Shown here: positions 1 through 6,193 of the stretch, in pieces
How positions within the stretch are numbered: the first letter of the stretch is position 1
How the letters are laid out: every line of letters begins with the position of its first letter
Source of the DNA: Flavobacteriales bacterium
GTDB taxonomy: Bacteria; Bacteroidota; Bacteroidia; Flavobacteriales_D; Sanyastnellaceae
Assembly: GCA_011524845.1 (NCBI GenBank)
Contig: WTJL01000237.1
Location: 1 to 11,379 of the forward strand
DNA length: 11,379 nt
Direction: 5' to 3'
Translations under genes and position numbers: made by a program
The notes under the pieces: model-generated
What the model was told of the DNA's origin: nothing
The model's database searches: none
Seen by the model: only the letters and a program-made list of their open reading frames with translations

Positions 1-151
1 TGTCGAAGGTCAAAAACGTCCTCACGTTCCCCAAGTGCACGTTGCTGTACACGGTGGGACCGCACACATACATGCCCACAAACGGGGGGTTGATGGGTTC
101 AAACTTTTCCTTTTGGCGGGTCAGGCTGTTGCTGATGTGCAAGGCGTCCAT
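1..151 (-). CDS. cysS: Cysteinyl-tRNA synthetase, N-terminal fragment (cut by left edge)
   Basis: Class I aminoacyl-tRNA synthetase that charges tRNA-Cys in the cytoplasm. Only the first 50 codons plus one base are present; the gene continues beyond base 1. Reading the minus strand from the ATG at 151-149 gives a short lead of about 26 residues and then the family signature MYVCGPTVYSNVHLGN (residues 27-42), followed by VRTFLTFD. The Cys of VCGPT (Cys30) corresponds to the zinc-binding cysteine, and HLGN is the CysRS form of the class I HIGH motif. The start fits because the usual CysRS lead before this motif is about 20-30 residues. The gene lies 76 bp downstream of tdh on the same strand and could be cotranscribed with it or use its own promoter (box at 179-186). 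Identification is very secure from the signature alone; the rest of the protein cannot be judged. Confidence 0.92.
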   Translation of the reverse strand, partial: MDALHISNSLTRQKEKFEPINPPFVGMYVCGPTVYSNVHLGNVRTFLTFD

Positions 152-178
152 GGGGCTCTCAGTTCAGATTCTAGAACA

Positions 179-186
179 CGAAAATA
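179..186 (-). promoter_or_regulatory. Possible -7 box of a cysS promoter (TATTTTCG)
   Basis: The minus strand reads TATTTTCG, one base off the Bacteroidota -7 consensus TAnnTTTG. The last base of the box is 27 nt before the cysS ATG, which would give a leader of roughly 20-25 nt. No -33 TTTG stands at the canonical 19-21 nt spacing, so support is limited to the box and its position in the tdh-cysS gap. That gap (152-227) also holds two short perfect palindromes, CAAGCCGGCTTG at 216-227 and TTCTAGAA at 169-176, whose function is unknown. Confidence 0.3.
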
Positions 187-227
187 CGTCCCAGAACATG
201 CCCGCGACCTGTCTTCAAGCCGGCTTG

Positions 228-1178
228 TCAACCATGGATTGGTTGCGCCAATCCTTCGAGCACGTGTTGAACCAACCCTTCGACGTCGTGCTCAGGTTGC
301 CACCCCCAATCGCGTCGCGCGGAATGGTCGTCCAAGCGATTGGGCCACGATTCCGCAATGGCTTGGCGATGGTCGGGAGCGTACACAACTTCGAAATCTG
401 GAACATGGCGTCGAATGGCGGTGGTCAACTCGGCGGGCGTGAAGTCGCATCCGTGCAAGTTGTACGAGGTCCGGACTTGAACGTGGGCCGAAGGTGCTTC
501 CATGAGTTCGAGGGTGCCGCGCACCGCGTCGCTCATGGACATCATGGGCAGCCGTTCGTCGTGCGCGAGGTAGCACGTCAGGGCCTTGCCCGCTGCCGCG
601 CAATGAAAGGCGTCGACCGCGTAGTCAGTCGTGCCACCCCCTGGCATGGATCGGTACCCGATCAGCCCGGGATACCGGATGCTTCGGACGTCCACCCCAA
701 ATTTGTCATGGTAGTACTTGCACCAGAGCTCCCCTGCCGTTTTGCTGACCCCGTAGACGGTGGTGGGAACCAACGCAGCGTCTTGAGGGGTGCCGTTTTT
801 GGGCGCCTCGGATCCAAACACGGCAATCGAGCTGGGCCAAAAGACCCGCTTGACTTTTCCTTCCCGCGCCAATTCCAGCGTGTGCAGCAATGGATTCATG
901 TTCAACCCCCAGGCGGCCATGGGATGGGACTCGCCCTTGGCAGAAAGCATGGCCACCAGGTTGTACACCACGTCGATGTCGTTCCCTTCCATGAGGGCGC
1001 GTTGAGCATCGAGGTCGGTGGCGTCGGCCGTGACAAACGTGCTCAAGGCCGCATCGGGATGCGGACAGGGCCGCACATCGGACAGGACGACGTTCTCGGC
1101 GCCGTACCGCGCTTGCAGTCCGAGCATGAGTTCGATGCCCAACTGGCCAGAGGCCCCAACAATCAAGTGCTTGCCCAT
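228..1178 (-). CDS. tdh: L-threonine 3-dehydrogenase, SDR (epimerase-like) type
   Basis: NAD-dependent oxidation of L-threonine to 2-amino-3-oxobutyrate, the first step of threonine breakdown to glycine and acetyl-CoA. This 316-residue protein belongs to the extended short-chain dehydrogenase family, related to UDP-galactose 4-epimerase, and not to the zinc-dependent MDR threonine dehydrogenases. Visible features are a Rossmann motif GASGQLG at residues 8-14, an acidic Asp34 after beta-2 (NAD preference), FWPSSIAVFG around 113-122 with the catalytic Ser region, and the catalytic YxxxK at Tyr142/Lys146 in TVYGVSK. RYPGLI (168-173), PGGGTTDYAVD (179-189) and the DWGW tail match the flavobacterial threonine dehydrogenases closely. 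The ATG at 1178 was chosen because the Rossmann strand (KHLIVGAS) starts right after it; longer in-frame extensions run into queA. cysS follows downstream; no kbl (glycine C-acetyltransferase) is in the window. Confidence 0.9.
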   Translation of the reverse strand: MGKHLIVGASGQLGIELMLGLQARYGAENVVLSDVRPCPHPDAALSTFVTADATDLDAQRALMEGNDIDVVYNLVAMLSAKGESHPMAAWGLNMNPLLHTLELAREGKVKRVFWPSSIAVFGSEAPKNGTPQDAALVPTTVYGVSKTAGELWCKYYHDKFGVDVRSIRYPGLIGYRSMPGGGTTDYAVDAFHCAAAGKALTCYLAHDERLPMMSMSDAVRGTLELMEAPSAHVQVRTSYNLHGCDFTPAELTTAIRRHVPDFEVVYAPDHRQAIAESWPNRLDDHSARRDWGWQPEHDVEGLVQHVLEGLAQPIHG

Positions 1179-1185
1179 GTGCAGA

Positions 1186-1193
1186 CGAAGGTA
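1186..1193 (-). promoter_or_regulatory. Possible -7 box of the tdh promoter (TACCTTCG)
   Basis: The minus strand reads TACCTTCG, one base off TAnnTTTG, and ends 7 nt before the tdh ATG. Transcription starting at the expected distance would leave almost no leader, so tdh mRNA may be leaderless or nearly so. It lies about 10 bp from the divergent queA box. No clear -33 element was found. Confidence 0.28.
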
Positions 1194-1202
1194 GGGCGAG
1201 GG

Positions 1203-1210
1203 TACCTTTG
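1203..1210 (+). promoter_or_regulatory. Probable -7 box of the queA promoter (TACCTTTG)
   Basis: TACCTTTG matches the Bacteroidota -7 consensus TAnnTTTG at every fixed position. It ends only 4 nt before the GTG at 1215 chosen as the queA start, which implies a leaderless queA transcript if the box is used. No TTTG lies at the usual 19-21 nt upstream; the nearest TTG is at 1171-1173, a spacing of 29 nt. This element and the tdh box share the 36-bp divergent intergenic region. Confidence 0.38.
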
Positions 1211-1214
1211 GGTG

Positions 1215-2441
1215 GTGAACTCGGAAGACTTTACCTACGAATTGCCTGAGGCAGCCATTGCAACGCATCCAGTGGAACCGCGGAGGGCCGCCAAACTGGC
1301 CGTGATGTCGTCCCTTGGGGAGATCGAGCATGCGACGTTTGAGTCGCTGCCAGAACGACTTCAGGACGGAGGTGCCGACGGCCTGTGGGCCAACGACACC
1401 AAAGTCTTGCACGCGCGGATTTTGGCCTCCAAAACCACAGGTGGGCAGTTGGAGATCTTCTTGTTGGCGCCGGCCCGTGGCACGGTCGAGCAGGTGTTGG
1501 CCTCACGGGAGCCCGTGACGTGGAAAGTCATGGTGCGCAACGCCAAGCGATGGTCCGACGGGGTGGCGTCTGCGTCGGGCAAGTCGCACGAATTGCACAT
1601 CGAGCAGTTGCCTGATGCAGAAGATGGTACGCGCGTGGTTCGGCTGTCTTGGACGTCGTCGGACACAGACTCAAGCACTTTTGCAGAAGTCTTGGAGGAT
1701 TTGGGCAAGACCCCGCTTCCGCCGTACATGCGACGTGCTGCAGAGGATCAAGACCGAGAAGATTACCAAACCGTCTTTGCCATGACGCCGGGAAGCGTTG
1801 CGGCGCCCACCGCGGGCCTGCACTACGACGACGTTCTCCTCGGACATTTGGACCGAATGGGATTGCCGTTGAACCGGTTGACCCTCCACGTGGGGGCGGG
1901 GACGTTCAAGCCCTTGTCCAGTGGAGAGGTGATGGCCCACGACATGCACGCCGAACGGTGTCACCTCACACGCGACGCTGTCGCACGCATGGCGGCGCAA
2001 ACGGTTCGTGTGGCCACGGGTACCACGACGTTGCGCACCATGGAAAGCGTGTTTTGGTGGACCCTTCATTGGAAGGTCCATGGCCAATGGGTGGACGTGT
2101 TGCCGCAACGGAGTCCGTACGGCGAATTGGGCGACCGAGCGAACGACCTTGCATGGACCGATGAAAAGGCGCTGAACGCGTTGCTGGACCATGGACCTTG
2201 GACCGCCGAAGGTGAGGTGTCTTTTGACACCCAATTGATGATCGTGCCAGGGTACCGCATCCGCATGGTGAAGGGGCTGGTGACCAATTTTCACCAGCCG
2301 GGAAGCACCCTGTTGTGTTTGGTGGGGGCCTTTGTGGGCATGGACGCCTGGAAGGCGTTGTACCAAGCCTGTCTGGATCGCAACTACCGCTTCTTGAGTT
2401 ACGGCGACGGAAGCTTGCTGTGGCTGAAGGACACCCCCTGA
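1215..2441 (+). CDS. queA: S-adenosylmethionine:tRNA ribosyltransferase-isomerase (QueA), long form
   Basis: QueA transfers and isomerises the ribosyl part of SAM onto preQ1 at the wobble position of GUN-anticodon tRNAs, giving epoxyqueuosine. The start DFTYELPEAAIATHPVEPR (residues 5-23), NDTKVLHAR (60-68), GSVAAPTAGLHY (193-204), LHVGAGTFKPL (224-234), GLVTNFHQPGSTLL (354-367) and the end YRFLSYGDGSLL (391-402) are the family blocks in order. At 408 residues it is longer than the usual ~340-350; extra sequence lies roughly at 85-165 (including TWKVMVRNAKRW, 102-113), as in the ~400-residue QueA-like proteins of Bacteroidota. The terminal YGDGSLLW departs from the more usual YGDAMLI. The start is a GTG: no in-frame ATG lies closer than Met31, which would remove conserved sequence. 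Alternative GTG at 1212. The gene is divergent from tdh and convergent with the ppiD-like gene. Family assignment is sure; whether this is the only or canonical QueA of the cell is not. Confidence 0.92.
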   Translation: MNSEDFTYELPEAAIATHPVEPRRAAKLAVMSSLGEIEHATFESLPERLQDGGADGLWANDTKVLHARILASKTTGGQLEIFLLAPARGTVEQVLASREPVTWKVMVRNAKRWSDGVASASGKSHELHIEQLPDAEDGTRVVRLSWTSSDTDSSTFAEVLEDLGKTPLPPYMRRAAEDQDREDYQTVFAMTPGSVAAPTAGLHYDDVLLGHLDRMGLPLNRLTLHVGAGTFKPLSSGEVMAHDMHAERCHLTRDAVARMAAQTVRVATGTTTLRTMESVFWWTLHWKVHGQWVDVLPQRSPYGELGDRANDLAWTDEKALNALLDHGPWTAEGEVSFDTQLMIVPGYRIRMVKGLVTNFHQPGSTLLCLVGAFVGMDAWKALYQACLDRNYRFLSYGDGSLLWLKDTP

Positions 2442-2445
2442 CGCA

Positions 2446-2474
2446 ACAAGCCCCGCCACAGGGGCAGGGCTTGT
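2446..2474. terminator. Hairpin between convergent queA and ppiD-like gene, likely bidirectional terminator
   Basis: ACAAGCCC pairs with GGGCTTGT (8 bp), then one C/A mismatch, then 3 more G/C pairs closing a 5-nt loop. The hairpin begins 4 nt after the queA stop and 20 nt beyond the ppiD-like stop on the other strand, the only non-coding space between the two converging genes. No strong T-run follows on either side, so it is not a textbook intrinsic terminator, though weak U-tracts are common in this phylum. Confidence 0.55.
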
Positions 2475-2494
2475 CCATCTCTTGCTGAGAACAA

Positions 2495-4558
2495 TCAGTT
2501 CTGCTGGCGGCGGTTGTCTTCCACACCGGCCGCTTTCTGCATGGTGTTCAACACCGTGAAGGGGAAGTTGGTGCGGGCGCGTGACGCCAAGGTGCTTTGC
2601 TCTTCGAGGTAGCTGTCCTTGCTGCCGGCTTCCGTCACATTCTGTGGGGCAATGACCCAAACGCCGTGCGTGCCTACGATGGGGCTGGACATGCTGCCCA
2701 CGGGGATGGCAAGGGCCGCACCGGCCACTTTGGGCTCGGTGGAGGCACCGCTACCGCGCACGGTGGGGAATTTGATGCTCAAGTCGCGTCCGGTCTTCAC
2801 CGTTTCACCCACTGCAGCTGCAATGTCTTCGAGGTTGGCGCCGTCCATCTTCTCTGCGTAGAGTTCACCCTTCGCTTCGTTGATGGCACCTTCGCGCATC
2901 TCGTCACGCACGCTTTCCAGCTCAGGAACACCTGCCTTGGTGGCGGCGTCGAGGTGGGCCACGATGTAGAAGTCTGGGGTCAAGATGGGGTTGGACACTT
3001 CACCAGCCTCGCTGCGGTACGCCCAAGACACGATCTCGGCGGCGTCGCGAACCCCTGCAATGCTGCGTGCTGCGGGGGCAATGCTGTTGGCTTCACCTGT
3101 GGCGTAGCCGGCATCTGCCGCTGCAGCCATCAAGCTCTCTTTGTCGGTGGCGTTGATGGCGAACTCGCTGGCCATCGCGTACGCCTCCCGTGCTGTTCCT
3201 GAAGAGGCGGACACCGGCTTCGTGATGAAGGCCACGCGCGCCTCTTCCACTTCGCTGCGGCGGTCGAGGACTTCAATCAGGTGCACACCGTAGGTGGTTT
3301 CCACCCACCCAAGGGCGCCAATGGGCTTGTCGAAGCAGAAATCTTCGAAGGGCTTGACCATGCGCCCCTTGGGGAAGAAGTCGTACACACCACCTGTGGC
3401 TTTCGAACCGGGGTCACCGCTGAAGCGCTGGACCAAATCGTCGAAGTCTCCTCCGTTGCGCAACACGCGCTTCAAGCTGTCGGCACGTGCACCGAGCTCT
3501 GCCATTTCCTCTGCGTCTTTCGCGTCTTTGGCGGTCAACAAGATGTGACGGCACTTGGCCGCTTCATCAGGAACCATGGTGCGCTCGATGACCTGGGCCA
3601 ACTGCATTTGACCATTCTTGGTGTACGGGCCCACGATGGTGCCGGGCGCTTCGCTGAAGAACTTCGCTTCGTTGACGTCCAATTCCACCTGAGCCAAGCG
3701 CAGGTTGCGAATGTCTTCGCGTCCACCGTTGGCTTCCTGCGCGAAGGCTTCAGCGTCGTCCGCTGCGGCCCAGTCAGAAGACACGCTGGCCATCTCGCCT
3801 TCCATGGCCTGGATGTCCGCTTCGCTCGCACCGAGTGGAATCTTTACGTAGGAGATGTCGCGTCCTTCAGTCTGCTGGAATTTGGGGTCGTTTTTGTGGG
3901 CGTTGTAGTACCGCTTGACGTCGCTGTCAGACACGCTCACCTCGTCGTCGTTGATGTTCTTGTACAACTTCGCCACGTACTTGATCTCGGCCTTCTTCTC
4001 GGCGTTGATGTACTCGTACTTGCCCTCAAGGCTGTTGGTGTACAAGGCGTCGGCGAGCAAGGCGTCCATCTTCTCCTTCTTGCGCTTGGCCAGGATGAGG
4101 CGCTTGTAGCTCAACAGGTTCAATTTGCCTTGATCCGTGGTGAGCATGGCCCCAAAGTTCTGCTGCCAGAAGGCCTTGTTTTCACCGTTGCTGTAGAACG
4201 CGCGGCCCATGTAAGGAGAATCCAAATCGCCAAACAACATCTCCTGGAATTCGGCGTCGGTCACCTCCAATCCGAGGGCGTCGTACGTGTCGTCCAACAC
4301 GATGTTGGCCGTCAAGTCGGCCCAAACTTCGTCTTGCAATTGGTCTCCTGAGAAACCGAGGCGACGGCGCTCGTCCACCTCCATGCGGTAATCAAGGGCG
4401 CTGATGCTTTCTCCATCGACGCTTCCCACATCGCGGGTGTTGCCTTGACCCATCAGGGCCAACACAGCGTCGTAGGGCACCAAAAAGCCCAACATTCCAA
4501 TTCCGATCATTGCGAGCAACAGTCCTTGTCTGTTGCGGATTTGTTCAATCATTGCCAT
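2495..4558 (-). CDS. ppiD: PpiD/SurA-like periplasmic peptidyl-prolyl cis-trans isomerase
   Basis: Membrane-anchored periplasmic folding factor, 687 residues. The N-terminus MAMIEQIRNRQG leads into one transmembrane helix (about residues 12-33), the usual layout of Bacteroidota PpiD-like proteins. Next comes a SurA_N-type chaperone region (about 40-330). A single parvulin (PpiC) rotamase domain spans about 336-432, with CRHILLTAKD at its start, FSGDPGSKATGGVYDFFPKG (379-398) and YGVHLIEVLDRR at its end. A C-terminal chaperone-like region follows. The protein would act on newly exported proteins such as outer-membrane barrels; client identity is inference. The start at 4558 was chosen because MAxIxxIR is how family members begin; the ATG at 4552 is also possible and lies better spaced from the GAGAGG upstream. 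The gene is last in the minus-strand cluster, 71 bp behind the CNNM gene, and may have its own promoter (4589-4596). The ppiD symbol is by family resemblance. Confidence 0.88.
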   Translation of the reverse strand: MAMIEQIRNRQGLLLAMIGIGMLGFLVPYDAVLALMGQGNTRDVGSVDGESISALDYRMEVDERRRLGFSGDQLQDEVWADLTANIVLDDTYDALGLEVTDAEFQEMLFGDLDSPYMGRAFYSNGENKAFWQQNFGAMLTTDQGKLNLLSYKRLILAKRKKEKMDALLADALYTNSLEGKYEYINAEKKAEIKYVAKLYKNINDDEVSVSDSDVKRYYNAHKNDPKFQQTEGRDISYVKIPLGASEADIQAMEGEMASVSSDWAAADDAEAFAQEANGGREDIRNLRLAQVELDVNEAKFFSEAPGTIVGPYTKNGQMQLAQVIERTMVPDEAAKCRHILLTAKDAKDAEEMAELGARADSLKRVLRNGGDFDDLVQRFSGDPGSKATGGVYDFFPKGRMVKPFEDFCFDKPIGALGWVETTYGVHLIEVLDRRSEVEEARVAFITKPVSASSGTAREAYAMASEFAINATDKESLMAAAADAGYATGEANSIAPAARSIAGVRDAAEIVSWAYRSEAGEVSNPILTPDFYIVAHLDAATKAGVPELESVRDEMREGAINEAKGELYAEKMDGANLEDIAAAVGETVKTGRDLSIKFPTVRGSGASTEPKVAGAALAIPVGSMSSPIVGTHGVWVIAPQNVTEAGSKDSYLEEQSTLASRARTNFPFTVLNTMQKAAGVEDNRRQQN

Positions 4559-4588
4559 GGTCCTCTCGCTTAGCGTTTTTAAGGTTTG

Positions 4589-4596
4589 CGAAGATA
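4589..4596 (-). promoter_or_regulatory. Possible -7 box of a promoter for the ppiD-like gene (TATCTTCG)
   Basis: The minus strand reads TATCTTCG, one base from TAnnTTTG, ending 30 nt before the ATG at 4558; this predicts a leader of about 25 nt containing GAGAGG. It lies just downstream of the hairpin at 4604-4620, in the largest gap of the cluster, as expected for an internal promoter after a partial terminator. A TTTG lies upstream but only 12 nt away, too near for a standard -33 element. Confidence 0.33.
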
Positions 4597-4603
4597 ACGT
4601 TTC

Positions 4604-4620
4604 CGCGGCAAAGGGCCGCG
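4604..4620 (-). terminator. GC-only hairpin in the CNNM-ppiD gap, possible attenuator
   Basis: CGCGGC and GCCGCG form a perfect 6-bp stem of only G/C pairs around a 5-nt loop, starting about 10 nt after the CNNM stop codon on the minus strand. A second short stem, GGCC-TGAA-GGCC, overlaps the CNNM stop. No T-run follows, so this may be a weak terminator, an attenuator, or an RNA stability element separating expression of the two genes. Confidence 0.35.
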
Positions 4621-4629
4621 CATTGGCCT

Positions 4630-5916
4630 TCAGGCCTTGTCCGCAGGGGCAAAATCGACCCAAGCGATGCGGTTTTCCTCCACCTCGCGCACCACAAATT
4701 CAAGGCCATCGACCTCCACGACCGTGCCTACGTCAGGAATGTCGCCCGCGGCGTGGAGCAGCAGCCCCCCCAAGGTGTCGTAGTGGTCGGACTCGGGCAA
4801 CGTCCACCCGTGCAGTTCGTTCAACACCCGAATTTCTCGGCGGGCCGGCACGCGCCATTGTCCGTTGTCCAACGCGTGTTCCAATTCCTCCTCGCTGTCG
4901 TGTTCGTCGTCGATTTCCCCGAGGAGTTCTTCGACGATGTCTTCCATCGTCAAGATGCCCGCGGTGCCCCCAAATTCATCCACGACGACGGCCAAGTGGC
5001 GGCGGCGCTTGAGGAATTGGCGAAGCAATTCGTCCCCAGCCATCGGCTCGGGGACCACAAACGTGGGAAGCAAGATGGACCGCAACGAATCGGGACGGTC
5101 AAACAGGTCTTTGGCATGGACGTAGCCCACGATGTGGTCGATGTCGCCTTTGTACACCACGAGCTTGGAGAATCCTGAATCGGCAAAGGCGGCTTGCAAG
5201 TCCGCGATCGACGTGTCAAACTCCACGGCACCCACTTCGTTCCGGGGCACCATGCTGTCCCGTGCCTGAACGCTGGGCAAATCGAGGGCGTTTTGAAGGA
5301 TCTGCAGCTCGTGCTCGAGTTCTTGCTCTGGTTCCATGCGGCCACTCAACCCCTTCAAGAAGTGATCGAGGTCGCTGACCCCCAAGGAATCGACCGACAC
5401 TTGAACGCCGCCGCGAACAAAAGGCCGCAGCAGAAACTTGCTGAGCATCATGATGACCCACGCCGGGACGGCCAAGACGAGGACCAAAAGCAACAGCGGA
5501 TACGCCATCACTTGCAGCCAGACGTTGGGCGAAGCGTGAAACAAGGACTTGGGCATGAACTCGGCCAAGACCAACACCACGGCGGTGGTGACGATGGTTT
5601 GGGTGGCCAACACGGTCACAGGTTGAGACGCGTCCTGCCATCCTGAGACGCCAAAGATCCATTCGCTGATGAGCGCACCAGACTCCATTCCGCAGATGAC
5701 CAGGGCAAGGTTGTTGCCCACGAGCATGGAGGCGATGAAAAGTTGGGGACGGTTGGAGAGTGCCGCGATGATTTTTCCCCGAACCGAGGACTGCGCGTGG
5801 AGTTCCGTTTGCAACCGGCTGGACGCCACAAAGGCCATCTCCATGCCAGAAAAGAAGGCCGAAGCCAACAGCGACAACGCCAGAATCAAGATCGAACTCG
5901 AGGGGTCAGGGTCCAT
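4630..5916 (-). CDS. CNNM/CorC-family membrane protein with CBS pair (HlyC/CorC-like transporter)
   Basis: A 428-residue inner-membrane protein of the family that includes CNNM/CorC Mg2+ exporters, often mislabelled hemolysin. An N-terminal CNNM (DUF21) domain spans about residues 8-190, with FFSGMEMAFVASSR (21-34), VGNNLA (66-71) and AEFMPKS (118-124, equivalent to the usual GExxPKS), and hydrophobic helices near 8-30, 60-80, 100-120 and 135-160. A CBS pair follows (about 218-332: DSMVPRNEV, then VVDEFGGTAGILTMEDIVEELLGEI), and a C-terminal CorC_HlyC domain (about 350-425). The full domain set and length match the family. It lies 40 bp after the small membrane protein and 71 bp before the ppiD-like gene. 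It is a paralogue of GldE at the other end of the cluster. Transport substrate is unknown; Mg2+ or another divalent cation is inference from the family. Confidence 0.92.
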   Translation of the reverse strand: MDPDPSSSILILALSLLASAFFSGMEMAFVASSRLQTELHAQSSVRGKIIAALSNRPQLFIASMLVGNNLALVICGMESGALISEWIFGVSGWQDASQPVTVLATQTIVTTAVVLVLAEFMPKSLFHASPNVWLQVMAYPLLLLVLVLAVPAWVIMMLSKFLLRPFVRGGVQVSVDSLGVSDLDHFLKGLSGRMEPEQELEHELQILQNALDLPSVQARDSMVPRNEVGAVEFDTSIADLQAAFADSGFSKLVVYKGDIDHIVGYVHAKDLFDRPDSLRSILLPTFVVPEPMAGDELLRQFLKRRRHLAVVVDEFGGTAGILTMEDIVEELLGEIDDEHDSEEELEHALDNGQWRVPARREIRVLNELHGWTLPESDHYDTLGGLLLHAAGDIPDVGTVVEVDGLEFVVREVEENRIAWVDFAPADKA

Positions 5917-5956
5917 TCACCGGAAAGGTAGGTTCTTCGAAAGATACGTCAGAGCC

Positions 5957-6178
5957 TCATTGGGGCCGAGCCATGCGCACTCGGAAGGCACGGCGCACGC
6001 CGTACCACAGCCACGAGATGCAGGGGAACAGCCCGAGGGTCCAGCGGGTGAGGTCTTCCGTGAGCCACAAGTACGCGACGTACCCAGTGGTGACGATGGA
6101 CACCACGAGCCAGAACATTTCAGCGGCACGTGCCGTCTTGTACGTCACCGAGGAGGTGGGGTCTGAAGAAGAAGACAT
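5957..6178 (-). CDS. Small two-helix membrane protein, function unknown
   Basis: A 73-residue protein with two predicted transmembrane helices (about 21-39, FWLVVSIVTTGYVAYLWL, and 45-61, rich in Trp and Phe) joined by a short loop LTEDLTRWT. The N-terminus is Ser/Thr-rich and the C-terminus strongly basic (RRAFRVRMARPQ). By the positive-inside rule both ends would face the cytoplasm. I do not recognise a family. Support for it being real is its position in the operon, 15 bp after lptC and 40 bp before the CNNM gene on the same strand; without it there would be a 277-bp hole in an otherwise tightly packed cluster. The composition is also sensible for a membrane protein. It could be an accessory subunit of the CNNM protein or of the Lpt machinery; that is guesswork from position. 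Confidence 0.68.
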   Translation of the reverse strand: MSSSSDPTSSVTYKTARAAEMFWLVVSIVTTGYVAYLWLTEDLTRWTLGLFPCISWLWYGVRRAFRVRMARPQ

Positions 6179-6193
6179 GGTGCAAAGATGGGG

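Noticed and set aside
216..227. Palindrome CAAGCCGGCTTG after tdh as a terminator
   Set aside because: As RNA it can form only about 4 pairs around a 4-nt loop and has no following T-run; too weak to call.
42..1211. Upstream extension of the queA reading frame for about 390 codons
   Set aside because: It lies antisense to tdh and into cysS; QueA family similarity begins only after 1215, so this is an open frame without coding support.
1671..2660. Minus-strand open frame of 329 codons across the end of queA and the start of the convergent gap
   Set aside because: Overlaps both queA and the ppiD-like coding region and the terminator hairpin; Arg/His/Pro-rich with no domain.
3281..4351. Plus-strand open frame of 356 codons antisense to the ppiD-like gene
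   Set aside because: Val/His/Leu-rich translation typical of the complement of a coding strand; no motif, and the minus strand encodes a clear family member.
5920..5946. TACCTTTC and TATCTTTC in the gap before the CNNM gene as promoter boxes
   Set aside because: Both miss the final G of TAnnTTTG, there is no -33 element, and the gene fits readily in the operon.
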